Shown piece by piece: positions 17,947 to 26,827 of a stretch of DNA of 64,000 nt. The notes under the pieces are model-generated. The model saw nothing but the letters and a program-made list of their open reading frames with translations. It was not told where the DNA came from and did not search any database. The translations under genes and the position numbers were made by a program. Each line of letters begins with the position of its first letter. Positions within the stretch are counted from its first letter, which is position 1. This DNA is from Bacteroidaceae bacterium (GTDB taxonomy: Bacteria; Bacteroidota; Bacteroidia; Bacteroidales; Bacteroidaceae): assembly GCA_017546505.1 (NCBI GenBank), contig JAFYWV010000020.1:27334-91333 (forward strand). Direction: 5' to 3'.

Positions 17947-19470
17947 TTAATGTTTGAAGTGGCGGAAACCGGTGATTACCATTGCTACACCGTTTGCGTC
18001 GCAGTAGTCAACAGACTCCTTGTCGCGGATTGAACCGCCCGGGTGAACAACTGCAGTAACGCCTGCCTCGTGTGCAATCTGTACACAGTCGGGGAATGGG
18101 AAGAATGCATCGCTGGCCATCACGCTGCCCTGAAGTGAGAAACCGAAGTTGCCGGCTTTCTCAATTGCGTGACGCAAAGAGTCAACGCGTGATGTCTGTC
18201 CCACACCGCTTGCAATGAGTTGCTTGTTCTTTGCCAGAACAATTGCGTTGCTCTTGCTGTGCTTTACAATCTTGTTTGCAAAGAGCATATCCTCAATCTC
18301 CTCGGCCTTTGGAGCAACCTTTGATACGGTCTGCAAATCGGCTGCAGTCTCAACCTTTGCATCGCGGTCCTGTACAAGAACACCGTTGAGCACGCTGCGG
18401 AATGTCTTCTCGGGCATTTCGGTCGACTTCTGTATGAGGATGATGCGGTTCTTCTTCTGCTTGAGTACCTCAAGAGCGTCTGCATCATAGCTTGGTGCAA
18501 TGATTACCTCAAAGAAAATCTCGTTCACCTTCTCTGCTGTAGCTTTGTCTACATTCGCATTTGCTATGAGCACGCCACCGAATGCCGATACAGGGTCGCC
18601 TGCAAGGGCTGCATCCCAAGCCTCGGCCAATGTTGGGCGTGATGCCAAACCGCAAGCGTTGTTGTGCTTGAGGATTGCAAAAGTTGTTTCGCCTGCAAAG
18701 TCGTTGATGAGTTCTACTGCAGCATTGATGTCGAGCAGGTTGTTGTAAGAGATTTCCTTACCGTGAATCTGCTCCAACATATCATTGAAGTTGCCGTAGA
18801 ACGCACCCTTCTGGTGTGGGTTCTCGCCGTAACGCAAAGACATTGGAGTGTCGTTTGTCTGTCGGAACGCGCTGTTTGTCTCCTTGTCGAAATAGTTGAA
18901 GATTGCAGAGTCGTATGCCGATGAAACTGCGAATGCTTCGCGTGCGAAGAAACGACGCTCCTCAAGAGTTGTCTGTGCACCGTTGTTCTTCAAAATCTCG
19001 TGGAGTGGAGCATACTGTGCCTTGCTTGCTACGATGACAACATCGTTGAAGTTCTTTGCCGCACCACGGATGAGTGAGATACCGCCTATGTCAATCTTTT
19101 CGATGATGTCGGCCTCGGGAGCGCCCGATGCAACAGTCTGCTCGAATGGGTAGAGGTCAACAATCACAAGGTCAATCTCGGGAATCTCATATTCGGCCAT
19201 CTGCTGTTGGTCCTTCTCAAGTTCTCTGCGACCGAGGATACCACCGAACACCTTTGGGTGCAAGGTCTTTACACGGCCGCCCAAAATTGATGGGTAGCCT
19301 GTGAGGCTCTCTACTGCAGTGCAGGGAATGCCCAACGACTCGATGAACTGTTGTGTGCCTCCTGTTGAAATGAGTTGAACACCGTCTGCGTGAAGCAGCT
19401 TGATAATCTCGTCCAGACCGTCTTTGTAGAAAACGGAAACCAATGCCGATTTAATTCTTTTTGTTGACAT
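17947..19470 (-). CDS. purH: bifunctional AICAR formyltransferase/IMP cyclohydrolase
   Basis: 507 residues, full length. It performs the last two steps of IMP synthesis. The N-terminal MGS-like cyclohydrolase domain begins RIKSALVSVFYKDGLDEI, and the C-terminal formyltransferase domain has FAILKHNNACGLA (Lys-His of the active site) and MASDAFFPFPDCVQIAHEAG. The ATG at 19470 follows a -7 box at 19553-19560 and a leader inverted repeat. In many Bacteroidetes purH precedes mreBCD, as here. Confidence 0.97.
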   Translation of the reverse strand: MSTKRIKSALVSVFYKDGLDEIIKLLHADGVQLISTGGTQQFIESLGIPCTAVESLTGYPSILGGRVKTLHPKVFGGILGRRELEKDQQQMAEYEIPEIDLVIVDLYPFEQTVASGAPEADIIEKIDIGGISLIRGAAKNFNDVVIVASKAQYAPLHEILKNNGAQTTLEERRFFAREAFAVSSAYDSAIFNYFDKETNSAFRQTNDTPMSLRYGENPHQKGAFYGNFNDMLEQIHGKEISYNNLLDINAAVELINDFAGETTFAILKHNNACGLASRPTLAEAWDAALAGDPVSAFGGVLIANANVDKATAEKVNEIFFEVIIAPSYDADALEVLKQKKNRIILIQKSTEMPEKTFRSVLNGVLVQDRDAKVETAADLQTVSKVAPKAEEIEDMLFANKIVKHSKSNAIVLAKNKQLIASGVGQTSRVDSLRHAIEKAGNFGFSLQGSVMASDAFFPFPDCVQIAHEAGVTAVVHPGGSIRDKESVDYCDANGVAMVITGFRHFKH

Positions 19471-19503
19471 ATTCGCGTGTTTTGAATTTATGCTAATTTT
19501 TTG

Positions 19504-19534
19504 ATTGCCAAAGTGTTATATTGTGTTTGGCAAT
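19504..19534. repeat. perfect 9-bp inverted repeat in the purH leader
   Basis: ATTGCCAAA at 19504-19512 and TTTGGCAAT at 19526-19534 are exact complements with a 13-base spacer. They lie between the purH -7 box and its ATG, so an RNA hairpin would form in the 5' leader. It could be an operator or a leader hairpin; no known purine riboswitch core is seen around it. Confidence 0.5.
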
Positions 19535-19552
19535 GGATGGTTTATTTCCTTA

Positions 19553-19560
19553 CAAAGTTA
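19553..19560 (-). promoter_or_regulatory. candidate -7 promoter box for purH-mreB
   Basis: TAACTTTG on the minus strand matches TAnnTTTG. No clear TTTG stands at the -33 distance, so the match is partial. Confidence 0.5.
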
Positions 19561-19650
19561 GCTTTTTTTGTGCAATTTTACACTATAAAACAATGGCGTT
19601 TTTGGGAGCAAAGTGATAAAAAAACTAAAATCTTTTTCTTGATGAATAAA

Positions 19651-19680
19651 ATTAATCGGACACGCAGGTGCCCGATTAAT
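19651..19680 (-). terminator. intrinsic terminator of nadB
   Basis: ATTAATCGG at 19651-19659 pairs with CCGATTAAT at 19672-19680, extended by CA/TG past a single mismatch. On the nadB strand it is followed by TTTTATT. It starts about 30 bases after the nadB stop. Confidence 0.75.
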
Positions 19681-19709
19681 AATGCCAAAGTATAAAATGT
19701 GATTATTTC

Positions 19710-21281
19710 TTATTGTTCTCTCTTTGGATAATCGATGTTGTAGTGCAGGCCGCGGCTCTCTTTGCGTTCCATTGCCTGGCGCATAATGAGATAGCCTACA
19801 TTGATTATGTTGCGCAGCTCACAAAGTTCGCGGCTCACAACGCTCTGTTTGAACAGCTCTTCGGTCTCTTCGTACAGGAGGTCGAGGCGGTTCCAGGCGC
19901 GTTTAAGGCGCAGGTTGGTGCGCACAATGCCCACGTATGTGCTCATAATCTGCTGCACCTCCTTGGCGTCCTGTGAAATGAGCACCATCTCCTCGTTCAT
20001 CTTTGTTCCCTCGTCGTTCCACTCGGGGATTTCCTCCTTGTAGCTATACTCTTCAAAGTGTGCAAGCGAGTGCTTGGCGGCTGCGTCGGCGTATACAACG
20101 GCCTCAATCAAGGAGTTGCTTGCCAGGCGGTTGCCGCCGTGCAGCCCTGTGCAGGAGCATTCACCGACGGCATACAGGCGGTGTATGCTGGATGCTGCAT
20201 TGAGGTCGACTTTTATACCGCCACAAAGGTAGTGCGCAGCCGGGGCAACGGGAATATAGTCCTTTGTTATGTCAATGCCAAGTGAGAGGCACTTTTCGTA
20301 GATGTTTGGGAAGTGACGTCTTGTTTCCTCAGGGTCTTTGTGTGTGACATCAAGGTAAACATAATCATCGCCTCGTGTCTTCATCTCGTTGTCGATAGCT
20401 CTTGCCACAATGTCGCGTGGGGCAAGCGACAGGCGGGGGTCGTATTTTTGCATAAACTCCTTGCCGTCAATGGTGCGCAATATGCCGCCATATCCGCGCA
20501 TAGCCTCGGTGATGAGGAACGACGGGCGGTCTCCGGGGTTGTATAGTGCGGTGGGGTGGAATTGTATGAACTCCATATCCTTTACCGTTCCTTTTGCTCG
20601 GTATACCATTGCAATGCCGTCACCTGTTGCAACAAGGGGGTTGGTTGTCGTCTTGTATACGGCACCACACCCGCCGGTAGCCATAAGGGTGATTTTACTA
20701 AGGAATGTGTGTACTTCGTTGGTGGCGATGTCAAGGACGTATGCTCCGTAGCACTCAATGTCGGGGGTCTGACGTGTCACTTCAACGCCCAAGTGGTGTT
20801 GTGTGAGAATTTCAATAGCGAAATGGTGGTCGAAGATTGTAATGTTGGGGTGCTTGCGCACAGCCTTGATGAGTGATTGCTGTATCTCTGCACCGGTGTT
20901 GTCGGCGTGGTGCAGGATGCGGAACTCAGAGTGTCCGCCCTCGCGGTGAAGGTCGAACTCGCCATTTTCGTTGCGGTCGAACTCGACGCCCCAATCAATG
21001 AGGGCTTGAATTTGTGACGGAGCCTCGCGCACAACCTTCTCCACTGCTGCACGGTCGCTTATCCAGTCACCGGCAATCATCGTGTCTTCGATGTGCTTGT
21101 CGAAATTGTCGACTAGGTTGTTGGTAACCGATGCAACACCTCCTTGTGCAAAAAAAGTGTTAGCGTCTTCTAATGTCGTCTTGCATACAAGTGCGACATT
21201 GCCCTTGTTGGCAACTTTTAGAGCATAACTCATTCCGGCTATTCCAGAGCCGATAACTAAAAAATCAAATTTCTTGACCAT
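19710..21281 (-). CDS. nadB: L-aspartate oxidase
   Basis: 523 residues. It oxidises L-aspartate to iminoaspartate with FAD, the first step of de novo NAD synthesis. The N-terminal FAD motif is DFLVIGSGIAGMSYALKVA, followed by TFFAQGGVAS, and the substrate/flavin region includes MEFIQFHPTAL and GLHGGNRLASNSLIEAVVY, all typical of the fumarate reductase/NadB family. The 30 C-terminal residues follow a helical domain. No nadA or nadC lies beside it; it is transcribed alone, with its terminator at 19651. Confidence 0.95.
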   Translation of the reverse strand: MVKKFDFLVIGSGIAGMSYALKVANKGNVALVCKTTLEDANTFFAQGGVASVTNNLVDNFDKHIEDTMIAGDWISDRAAVEKVVREAPSQIQALIDWGVEFDRNENGEFDLHREGGHSEFRILHHADNTGAEIQQSLIKAVRKHPNITIFDHHFAIEILTQHHLGVEVTRQTPDIECYGAYVLDIATNEVHTFLSKITLMATGGCGAVYKTTTNPLVATGDGIAMVYRAKGTVKDMEFIQFHPTALYNPGDRPSFLITEAMRGYGGILRTIDGKEFMQKYDPRLSLAPRDIVARAIDNEMKTRGDDYVYLDVTHKDPEETRRHFPNIYEKCLSLGIDITKDYIPVAPAAHYLCGGIKVDLNAASSIHRLYAVGECSCTGLHGGNRLASNSLIEAVVYADAAAKHSLAHFEEYSYKEEIPEWNDEGTKMNEEMVLISQDAKEVQQIMSTYVGIVRTNLRLKRAWNRLDLLYEETEELFKQSVVSRELCELRNIINVGYLIMRQAMERKESRGLHYNIDYPKREQ

Positions 21282-21388
21282 AATACCTTTGTTTCTTTTG
21301 GGCGAAACGGGCTTCAGTCCTTTTTCTCCTTTGGGTTGTAAAAATACAAAAAAATAGGAAGTAGTGTAAATTTATATAAAAAATATTT

Positions 21389-22315
21389 TTACGAACTTTT
21401 TTTGTCATTGGCTTTTATTGCAGCTATGTTGCGCATTAGCTGTTCATATCCACATCGTTCAACTGCACTGTGTTTGAAAAGTGCTTTATACTCGGGCTTG
21501 GTGAGTGTATACCATTTTTCCGTGCTCATTTGCAGGAGTGCTTCGCTTGGCTGTAGCTCGGGGATGGTGTTGGGGGTGGCAAAGTGGTTGTGGGGGCACA
21601 CGGCTTGACAACGGTCGCAACCGTAAAAGCAATTTTCCATCATTTTACCGATGTTTTCCGGTAGCTCGCCGCGATGTTCAATGGTGAGGTATGAGATGCA
21701 TCTGTTTGCATCGAGCCCATTGTTGCTCAGTGCTTGGGTCGGGCAACTGTCGATGCATTTGTGGCAGTTGCCACATAGATTGCGCTCTTCGGCCGTGTCG
21801 TAGCATAGCTCAATGTCGACGAGCAGCTCTCCAAGAAAAAAACTTGAGCCTTTGCCCGGGATTATCAGTTGGCGATTACGGCCGATGAAACCGATGCCGG
21901 CCTTTACGGCCCAGTAGCGTTCGAACACAGGTGCCGAATCGCAGAAAGCGCGACCTTCTGTCGGGGCTATTGTGTTGATGCTTTGTAACAATCTGTTGAG
22001 TCTGTCCTTGATAATCCAGTGGTAGTCCTTGCCCTGTGCATAGTTGGCAATACCTTCTATGTTTTGTTTGGGGGCGTAGTTCATAGCGACAGATATGATG
22101 CTTTTGCATCCATCGACAAGCAGGGTTGGATTGAAACGTTTGTCACAGTTGCGCTCAAGGTACTGCATTGTGGCATTTTTCTTTTGTTCAATCCACCGGT
22201 TATAGGTATCTGCAATTTCAGAGGTGATGGCCTCTGCCTTTGCAATGCCGCACACATCAAAGCCAAGGCGCAATGCTTCGGCTTTGATGTGTGCGGTGAG
22301 TTCTTCTTTTGTCAT
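21389..22315 (-). CDS. queG: epoxyqueuosine reductase
   Basis: 308 residues. It reduces epoxyqueuosine in tRNA to queuosine using cobalamin and two 4Fe-4S clusters. The cluster motifs are CGNCHKCIDSCPTQAL and CYGCDRCQAVCPH, and the upstream DUF1730/catalytic domain is present (ISVAMNYAP, FCDSAPVFERYWAVKAGIGF). queA, which makes its substrate, is at 58.9 kb. The start codon shares one base-pair region with the end of the deacetylase frame upstream (22315), so the two are probably co-transcribed. Confidence 0.95.
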   Translation of the reverse strand: MTKEELTAHIKAEALRLGFDVCGIAKAEAITSEIADTYNRWIEQKKNATMQYLERNCDKRFNPTLLVDGCKSIISVAMNYAPKQNIEGIANYAQGKDYHWIIKDRLNRLLQSINTIAPTEGRAFCDSAPVFERYWAVKAGIGFIGRNRQLIIPGKGSSFFLGELLVDIELCYDTAEERNLCGNCHKCIDSCPTQALSNNGLDANRCISYLTIEHRGELPENIGKMMENCFYGCDRCQAVCPHNHFATPNTIPELQPSEALLQMSTEKWYTLTKPEYKALFKHSAVERCGYEQLMRNIAAIKANDKKSS

Positions 22316-22926
22316 TATTCGAATACCTTGAATTCGTATCCCTGCTCAAGAAGCCAATCGATGGCGCGTGGAAGGGCGTACTTCAGGTTTTTCTCTGAGC
22401 GCAATGAGTCGTGGAATGTGATGATTGAGCCGTTACGCACAAGTCTCTTAACATTGGCAAGTACATCTTCTCCTTGTAGGCGACGGCTATAGTCGCGTGT
22501 AACAAGGTCCCACATTACAAACTGGTAGCGCTTGCTCAATTGTTTATACTGGCGGTGGCGCAATAGACCGTGTGGCGGGCGGAACAGGTTACTGTGGATG
22601 AAGGTGTCGGCTTGGTCTACATTCGCAATATATTCCTTGGTGTCCGTAAACAATCCTTTCAAATGATTGAATGTGTGATTGCCCACCCTGTGCCCTGCTT
22701 CAACAACCTGCATAAACTCCTGTGGATGTTTGCGCACATTGTCTCCTACCATAAAAAAGGTAGCTTTTATGCCGTATTGTCCAAGCAGGTCAACAACCCA
22801 AGGGGTAATGACCGGGATTGGCCCATCGTCAAAAGTGAGGTATACGGCCTTCTCGTCGGGGTTCATTCTCCACAATGCTTTTGGGAAAATGTTGCGTACA
22901 AAACCGGGTACTTGCTCTATTAACAT
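22315..22926 (-). CDS. polysaccharide deacetylase family protein (NodB homology)
   Basis: 203 residues. The NodB motifs are YLTFDDGP (residues 30-36; the second Asp is the metal ligand, the first the base) and RVGNHTFNH (metal His ligands), with RPPHG later. Members remove N-acetyl groups from peptidoglycan, chitin-like or surface polysaccharides. No signal peptide is evident, so it may act at the membrane face or on a lipid-linked substrate. It starts four bases after the DUF2723 stop and overlaps queG by one base: a three-gene operon DUF2723-deacetylase-queG. Confidence 0.88.
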   Translation of the reverse strand: MLIEQVPGFVRNIFPKALWRMNPDEKAVYLTFDDGPIPVITPWVVDLLGQYGIKATFFMVGDNVRKHPQEFMQVVEAGHRVGNHTFNHLKGLFTDTKEYIANVDQADTFIHSNLFRPPHGLLRHRQYKQLSKRYQFVMWDLVTRDYSRRLQGEDVLANVKRLVRNGSIITFHDSLRSEKNLKYALPRAIDWLLEQGYEFKVFE

Positions 22927-22929
22927 TAC

Positions 22930-25900
22930 TTATTTGCTTTGTTTCATCAAACGCTTTAATGCGTTCCCTATTTTCTGCATTTCTGCATTTGACAAGTTTA
23001 AATCATTAAGTGTTTGGTAGATGCTTCCAATAACCATCCTTTTCATTTCGGCATCCTTTTTGTTGCGTACTCTGTCAAGTATTTCAACCTGTTTGTTGAA
23101 ACAGGTGCACATTATATCGACAAGCTCTTCTCTGGCTATGTCGCTGCTTTCTCCATTGTCAAGCAAACTCCACGCGTGGCTGACAAGTGATGCGCGGTGA
23201 TATAGCATTACATCATTTATCTCTCCTGCTCTCAATGTGTTGTACCAACCGATATGCTCAATTTCGTTTTTGAGTATCTCGTTTGCAATGTTGTCGCGTC
23301 TCTGCTTGAGCATAGCCAGGGTGTCATCGCCCAAATACAACTCCTTTATCACAGCCTGTCTGATGGGGTCTTCACTGTCTGATGGCTGTGCAGACTCTTT
23401 CTTGTAGTCCTCCTGCACCTTGTATATGATGTTGTATACGTCGGCAATGGCAACGATGTTGTCTCTCAAGGCGTCGTAGGGAACAATCTCGCTTGGCAAT
23501 TCGTTGCAAACTTTCTCCAATACCGGGATAATTTTCGCATCCTCTATTTCGCTGTTGAACATATCTGTCGCCAACTGTGCAACAAGGTTACGGTGGGTGC
23601 TGATCATTCTTCTGATTGTCTCGTCGGCGTAGTACTCCTTGTGCTCCTTTACGCCTCCCCATTTAAAACGGTTGAGGATATTATCGCTGAAACGTTCTAT
23701 GTCAACAGGGTATTCGCCGGCATTTGTATCATATCCTAATTTGCTCCAATCAAAAGGTGTTATGCGATATGCCAATCCTTCGTGGACAAAGAATTTTGTC
23801 AGTACGGCGGGGTAGTTTCTTTCACCGACGGTCATTGACATATAAAGCGGACGCTCCCAGTTTGCATTGGCGAGCATATCGAAGATGATGAGCTCGTGGC
23901 GATAGAGTGCGCTCTTGTCGCTGATATCTATGGTCATATATTCGGGCATATTGTGCTCATACTCCTCCGGAATAATCATTCCTGAGCGTTTGACAGCCTC
24001 CCGGTCTATCGGGATGTAGAGTTTCTCGCAAGGAATGATGCTTTTGGGTATCTCGATGCGTTCCCTTCTCGAACGTCCTTCGTTGATGGCTTTCTCGTAT
24101 AGTGTGATAATCTCATCAACAATCTTTCGTGCCTCGGATTTCTTTGTGGCGTTTGCCTCCAAAATCCAATGTTTGGTGATTTTGTTCATCTCGAAAGGAT
24201 TTTCACCAAATGCCTTGTTGAACTTTTCGGGGAAGGCATCGCGGTACTGCATAATGAACTCCTCCATCGGGAACACATATACGTATATGTTCGTGTTTCC
24301 GGCGTAGTTTATTCTGTCCCAAGTGATGGGCAGGCTCGGTGAGTCGTATGCTGGGCGTCTCATCTGGTCGATGTACCAGTCTGTCTGCAGATACGACAGG
24401 TTGCAGACACGTGCATCGGTGCGGTCACCTTCTACCTCTTGGCTATACCAGAGTGGGAAGGTGTCGTTGTCGCCACAGGTGAAGATTATGGGGCAACCAT
24501 CGTCGGGGAGTGTGTTCAAGTAGTTCTCTCCAAAGTCGGGGCAGGCATAGCGGCCGCTACGGTCGTGGTCGTCCCAGGTCTGCGAAACCATCTGCAATGG
24601 AACGAACAGGCAGGCTATGGCTACAATGCTGCTTACAAGCAGTGGCTGGCCTTTCTTGTTGTATTTCTTGAGCACTCTGTCTACGTAGTGGACAATGCCT
24701 GCCACGCCCATACCAATCCATATAGCAAAGGCATAGAATGAACCGGCATACGCATAGTCGCGTTCGCGGGGTTGCAGCGGTGTCTGGTTAAGATAAAGCA
24801 CGATGGCAAGTCCTGTCATAAAGAAGAGCATAAACACAACCCAGAATTGCTGTTTGCCCTTTTTGCCTTTGTTGAGTTGCCAAGCAATACCTATTATGCC
24901 CAAAATCAAAGGCAATGCGAAGAACACATTGCGTCCCTTATTCTCCTTTAAGGTCTCAGGCAGTTTGCTTTGGTTGCCTAAACGCAGGTTGTCCAGTAGC
25001 GTAAATCCTGTTATCCAATTACCATACTCCTTTTCACCATAATTATTCTGTATATCATTCTGGCGTCCTACAAAATTCCATAGGAAATAGCGCCAGTACA
25101 TATGGTTGACCTGGTAGTTGATGAAGAAACGCAAATTGTCAAGCTGGGTAGGTACTTTAACCTCCATAGACTTGTGTTGTTGTTTCCTTATCTCGGGGAA
25201 TTTTGCTCGTCTTGTATTGTTGATGTACTTGCCTACCCACCTCTCGTATTCTCCGGCGTGGTCACTGCTGTACATACGTGGGAAAAGCATATTCTGAACA
25301 AACTTATACTCCCTGTTGTGGTCGATAATCTCATATTCATCGGGGTCGGATGCGTTTTTCTTTTCAACACGCATATAAACGGGGCTTGTCTCTACAGACA
25401 CAGCTTCCCCGTCGCCGGTCCTGTCTACCTCGGCATCAAAGCACTCGCCATAGAGCAAAGGACGTGAACCATACTGCTCACGGTTCAGGTATGAGCCCAA
25501 AGTGAAAATATCTTCGGGAGAGTTCTGGTCCATCGGTGTATTGGCTGATGAACGGATGACGATGAGGGCATACGATGAGTAGCCAATCATAATGAGCAAC
25601 AGGCACAGGAATGATGTGTTGAATCCTCTGTTGCCTATCAGGTATCTGTTCTTTATCTCTCCACCCTTGTATGATACCTTGTTCCTTGTGCAGATGATGT
25701 ATATGGCTGTGAGCACTACAATGCCAAGTATTATGCTCCCGGCAATGCTGTTACCATAGAATGGAATGCCCAGCAGTGCAATCGACAAGGTGAAGATTGC
25801 GGCGATTATATTTTGGCTCTTCTCTTTTTCTGTACAATATATACCGGCAACAAGTGTGGCAAAAAGCAACAGAATGTAGATGTAAAGTCCTGTGTTGAAT

Positions 25901-26670
25901 GAGAAACCGAGTGTGTTGACAAACAGCAACTCAAACCATCCGCCAACCTTTACAACGCCCGGAACAATACCATAGAGCACGATGACTACGATGGCTGCCG
26001 ATACTGCTAGGGCAAGCAACGAGCCTTTTAGGTTTGCATTCGGAAATTTCTTGTAATAGACAACAAGCACAATTGCCGGGATACACAGCAAGTTCAGCAG
26101 GTGAACACCGATGGACAGGCCGACAAGGTATGCAATCAACACCAGCCATCGGTCGCTGTGTGCAGCATCGGCATTGTCCTCCCATTTGAGGATAAGCCAG
26201 AAAACGACAGCTGTAAAGAGTGATGAGTAGCCATAAACCTCACCCTCGACAGCGCTGAACCAATATGTATCGCTCCAGGTATATGCCAATGCGCCTACAA
26301 GTCCCGAAGCAAGAATTGTTATCATCTGGCCTGCAGTGATCTCCTTGCTGCTGCCGACAAGTAATTTGCGTGTCAGGTGTGTGATGCTCCAGAATAGGAA
26401 CAGAATGCCTGCGGCACTGAGCAAGGCTGACATTATGTTTACCATATACGCGACCTTGTCGGGTGCGGCAAACATTGAGAAGAAGTTGGCAGTCAACATA
26501 AAGAACGGTGCGCCGGGCGGGTGTCCTATTTCGAGTTTGTTGCCCGAAAGAATGAACTCGGGACAATCCCAAAAACTTGCAGTTGGCTCAACTGTAAGGC
26601 AATAAGTCAATGCCGCAACAAGGAATGTGAACCATCCCAGGGCATTGTTCCAAATTTTAAACTGTTTCAT
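22930..26670 (-). CDS. DUF2723 / GT117-family membrane glycosyltransferase-like protein
   Basis: 1246 residues. The N-terminal third has about ten membrane helices and the family signature SFWDCPEFI followed by KLEIGHPPGAPFFML; the acidic residue pair resembles the catalytic loop of protein O-mannosyltransferases. A second group of helices lies around residues 580-690, then a long soluble domain with RERDYAYAGSF, and a helical C-terminus. DUF2723 proteins are large Bacteroidetes membrane proteins classed as GT117; a role in protein or surface glycosylation is inferred. A good promoter lies upstream (26732-26762). It heads the operon with the deacetylase and queG. Confidence 0.85.
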   Translation of the reverse strand: MKQFKIWNNALGWFTFLVAALTYCLTVEPTASFWDCPEFILSGNKLEIGHPPGAPFFMLTANFFSMFAAPDKVAYMVNIMSALLSAAGILFLFWSITHLTRKLLVGSSKEITAGQMITILASGLVGALAYTWSDTYWFSAVEGEVYGYSSLFTAVVFWLILKWEDNADAAHSDRWLVLIAYLVGLSIGVHLLNLLCIPAIVLVVYYKKFPNANLKGSLLALAVSAAIVVIVLYGIVPGVVKVGGWFELLFVNTLGFSFNTGLYIYILLLFATLVAGIYCTEKEKSQNIIAAIFTLSIALLGIPFYGNSIAGSIILGIVVLTAIYIICTRNKVSYKGGEIKNRYLIGNRGFNTSFLCLLLIMIGYSSYALIVIRSSANTPMDQNSPEDIFTLGSYLNREQYGSRPLLYGECFDAEVDRTGDGEAVSVETSPVYMRVEKKNASDPDEYEIIDHNREYKFVQNMLFPRMYSSDHAGEYERWVGKYINNTRRAKFPEIRKQQHKSMEVKVPTQLDNLRFFINYQVNHMYWRYFLWNFVGRQNDIQNNYGEKEYGNWITGFTLLDNLRLGNQSKLPETLKENKGRNVFFALPLILGIIGIAWQLNKGKKGKQQFWVVFMLFFMTGLAIVLYLNQTPLQPRERDYAYAGSFYAFAIWIGMGVAGIVHYVDRVLKKYNKKGQPLLVSSIVAIACLFVPLQMVSQTWDDHDRSGRYACPDFGENYLNTLPDDGCPIIFTCGDNDTFPLWYSQEVEGDRTDARVCNLSYLQTDWYIDQMRRPAYDSPSLPITWDRINYAGNTNIYVYVFPMEEFIMQYRDAFPEKFNKAFGENPFEMNKITKHWILEANATKKSEARKIVDEIITLYEKAINEGRSRRERIEIPKSIIPCEKLYIPIDREAVKRSGMIIPEEYEHNMPEYMTIDISDKSALYRHELIIFDMLANANWERPLYMSMTVGERNYPAVLTKFFVHEGLAYRITPFDWSKLGYDTNAGEYPVDIERFSDNILNRFKWGGVKEHKEYYADETIRRMISTHRNLVAQLATDMFNSEIEDAKIIPVLEKVCNELPSEIVPYDALRDNIVAIADVYNIIYKVQEDYKKESAQPSDSEDPIRQAVIKELYLGDDTLAMLKQRRDNIANEILKNEIEHIGWYNTLRAGEINDVMLYHRASLVSHAWSLLDNGESSDIAREELVDIMCTCFNKQVEILDRVRNKKDAEMKRMVIGSIYQTLNDLNLSNAEMQKIGNALKRLMKQSK

Positions 26671-26731
26671 TATTTTGTGATGTTTTTATTTGCTTGTCGT
26701 AACAAGCTCGTCTACGAGTCTGTAAATCGTG

Positions 26732-26762
26732 CAAATTTACCTAATAAATAGCAGTAGGCAAA
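26732..26762 (-). promoter_or_regulatory. Bacteroidetes-type promoter for the DUF2723 operon
   Basis: On the minus strand TTTG (26762-26759), 19 bp, then TAAATTTG (26739-26732), about 62 bases before the ATG. Both boxes match the consensus exactly. Confidence 0.78.
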
Positions 26763-26827
26763 ATATTAGCCAAGATTTTGGAGTTGTGTTAAGATTTATT
26801 TATAAAAAACCGGCAGACGCAAAGTGT

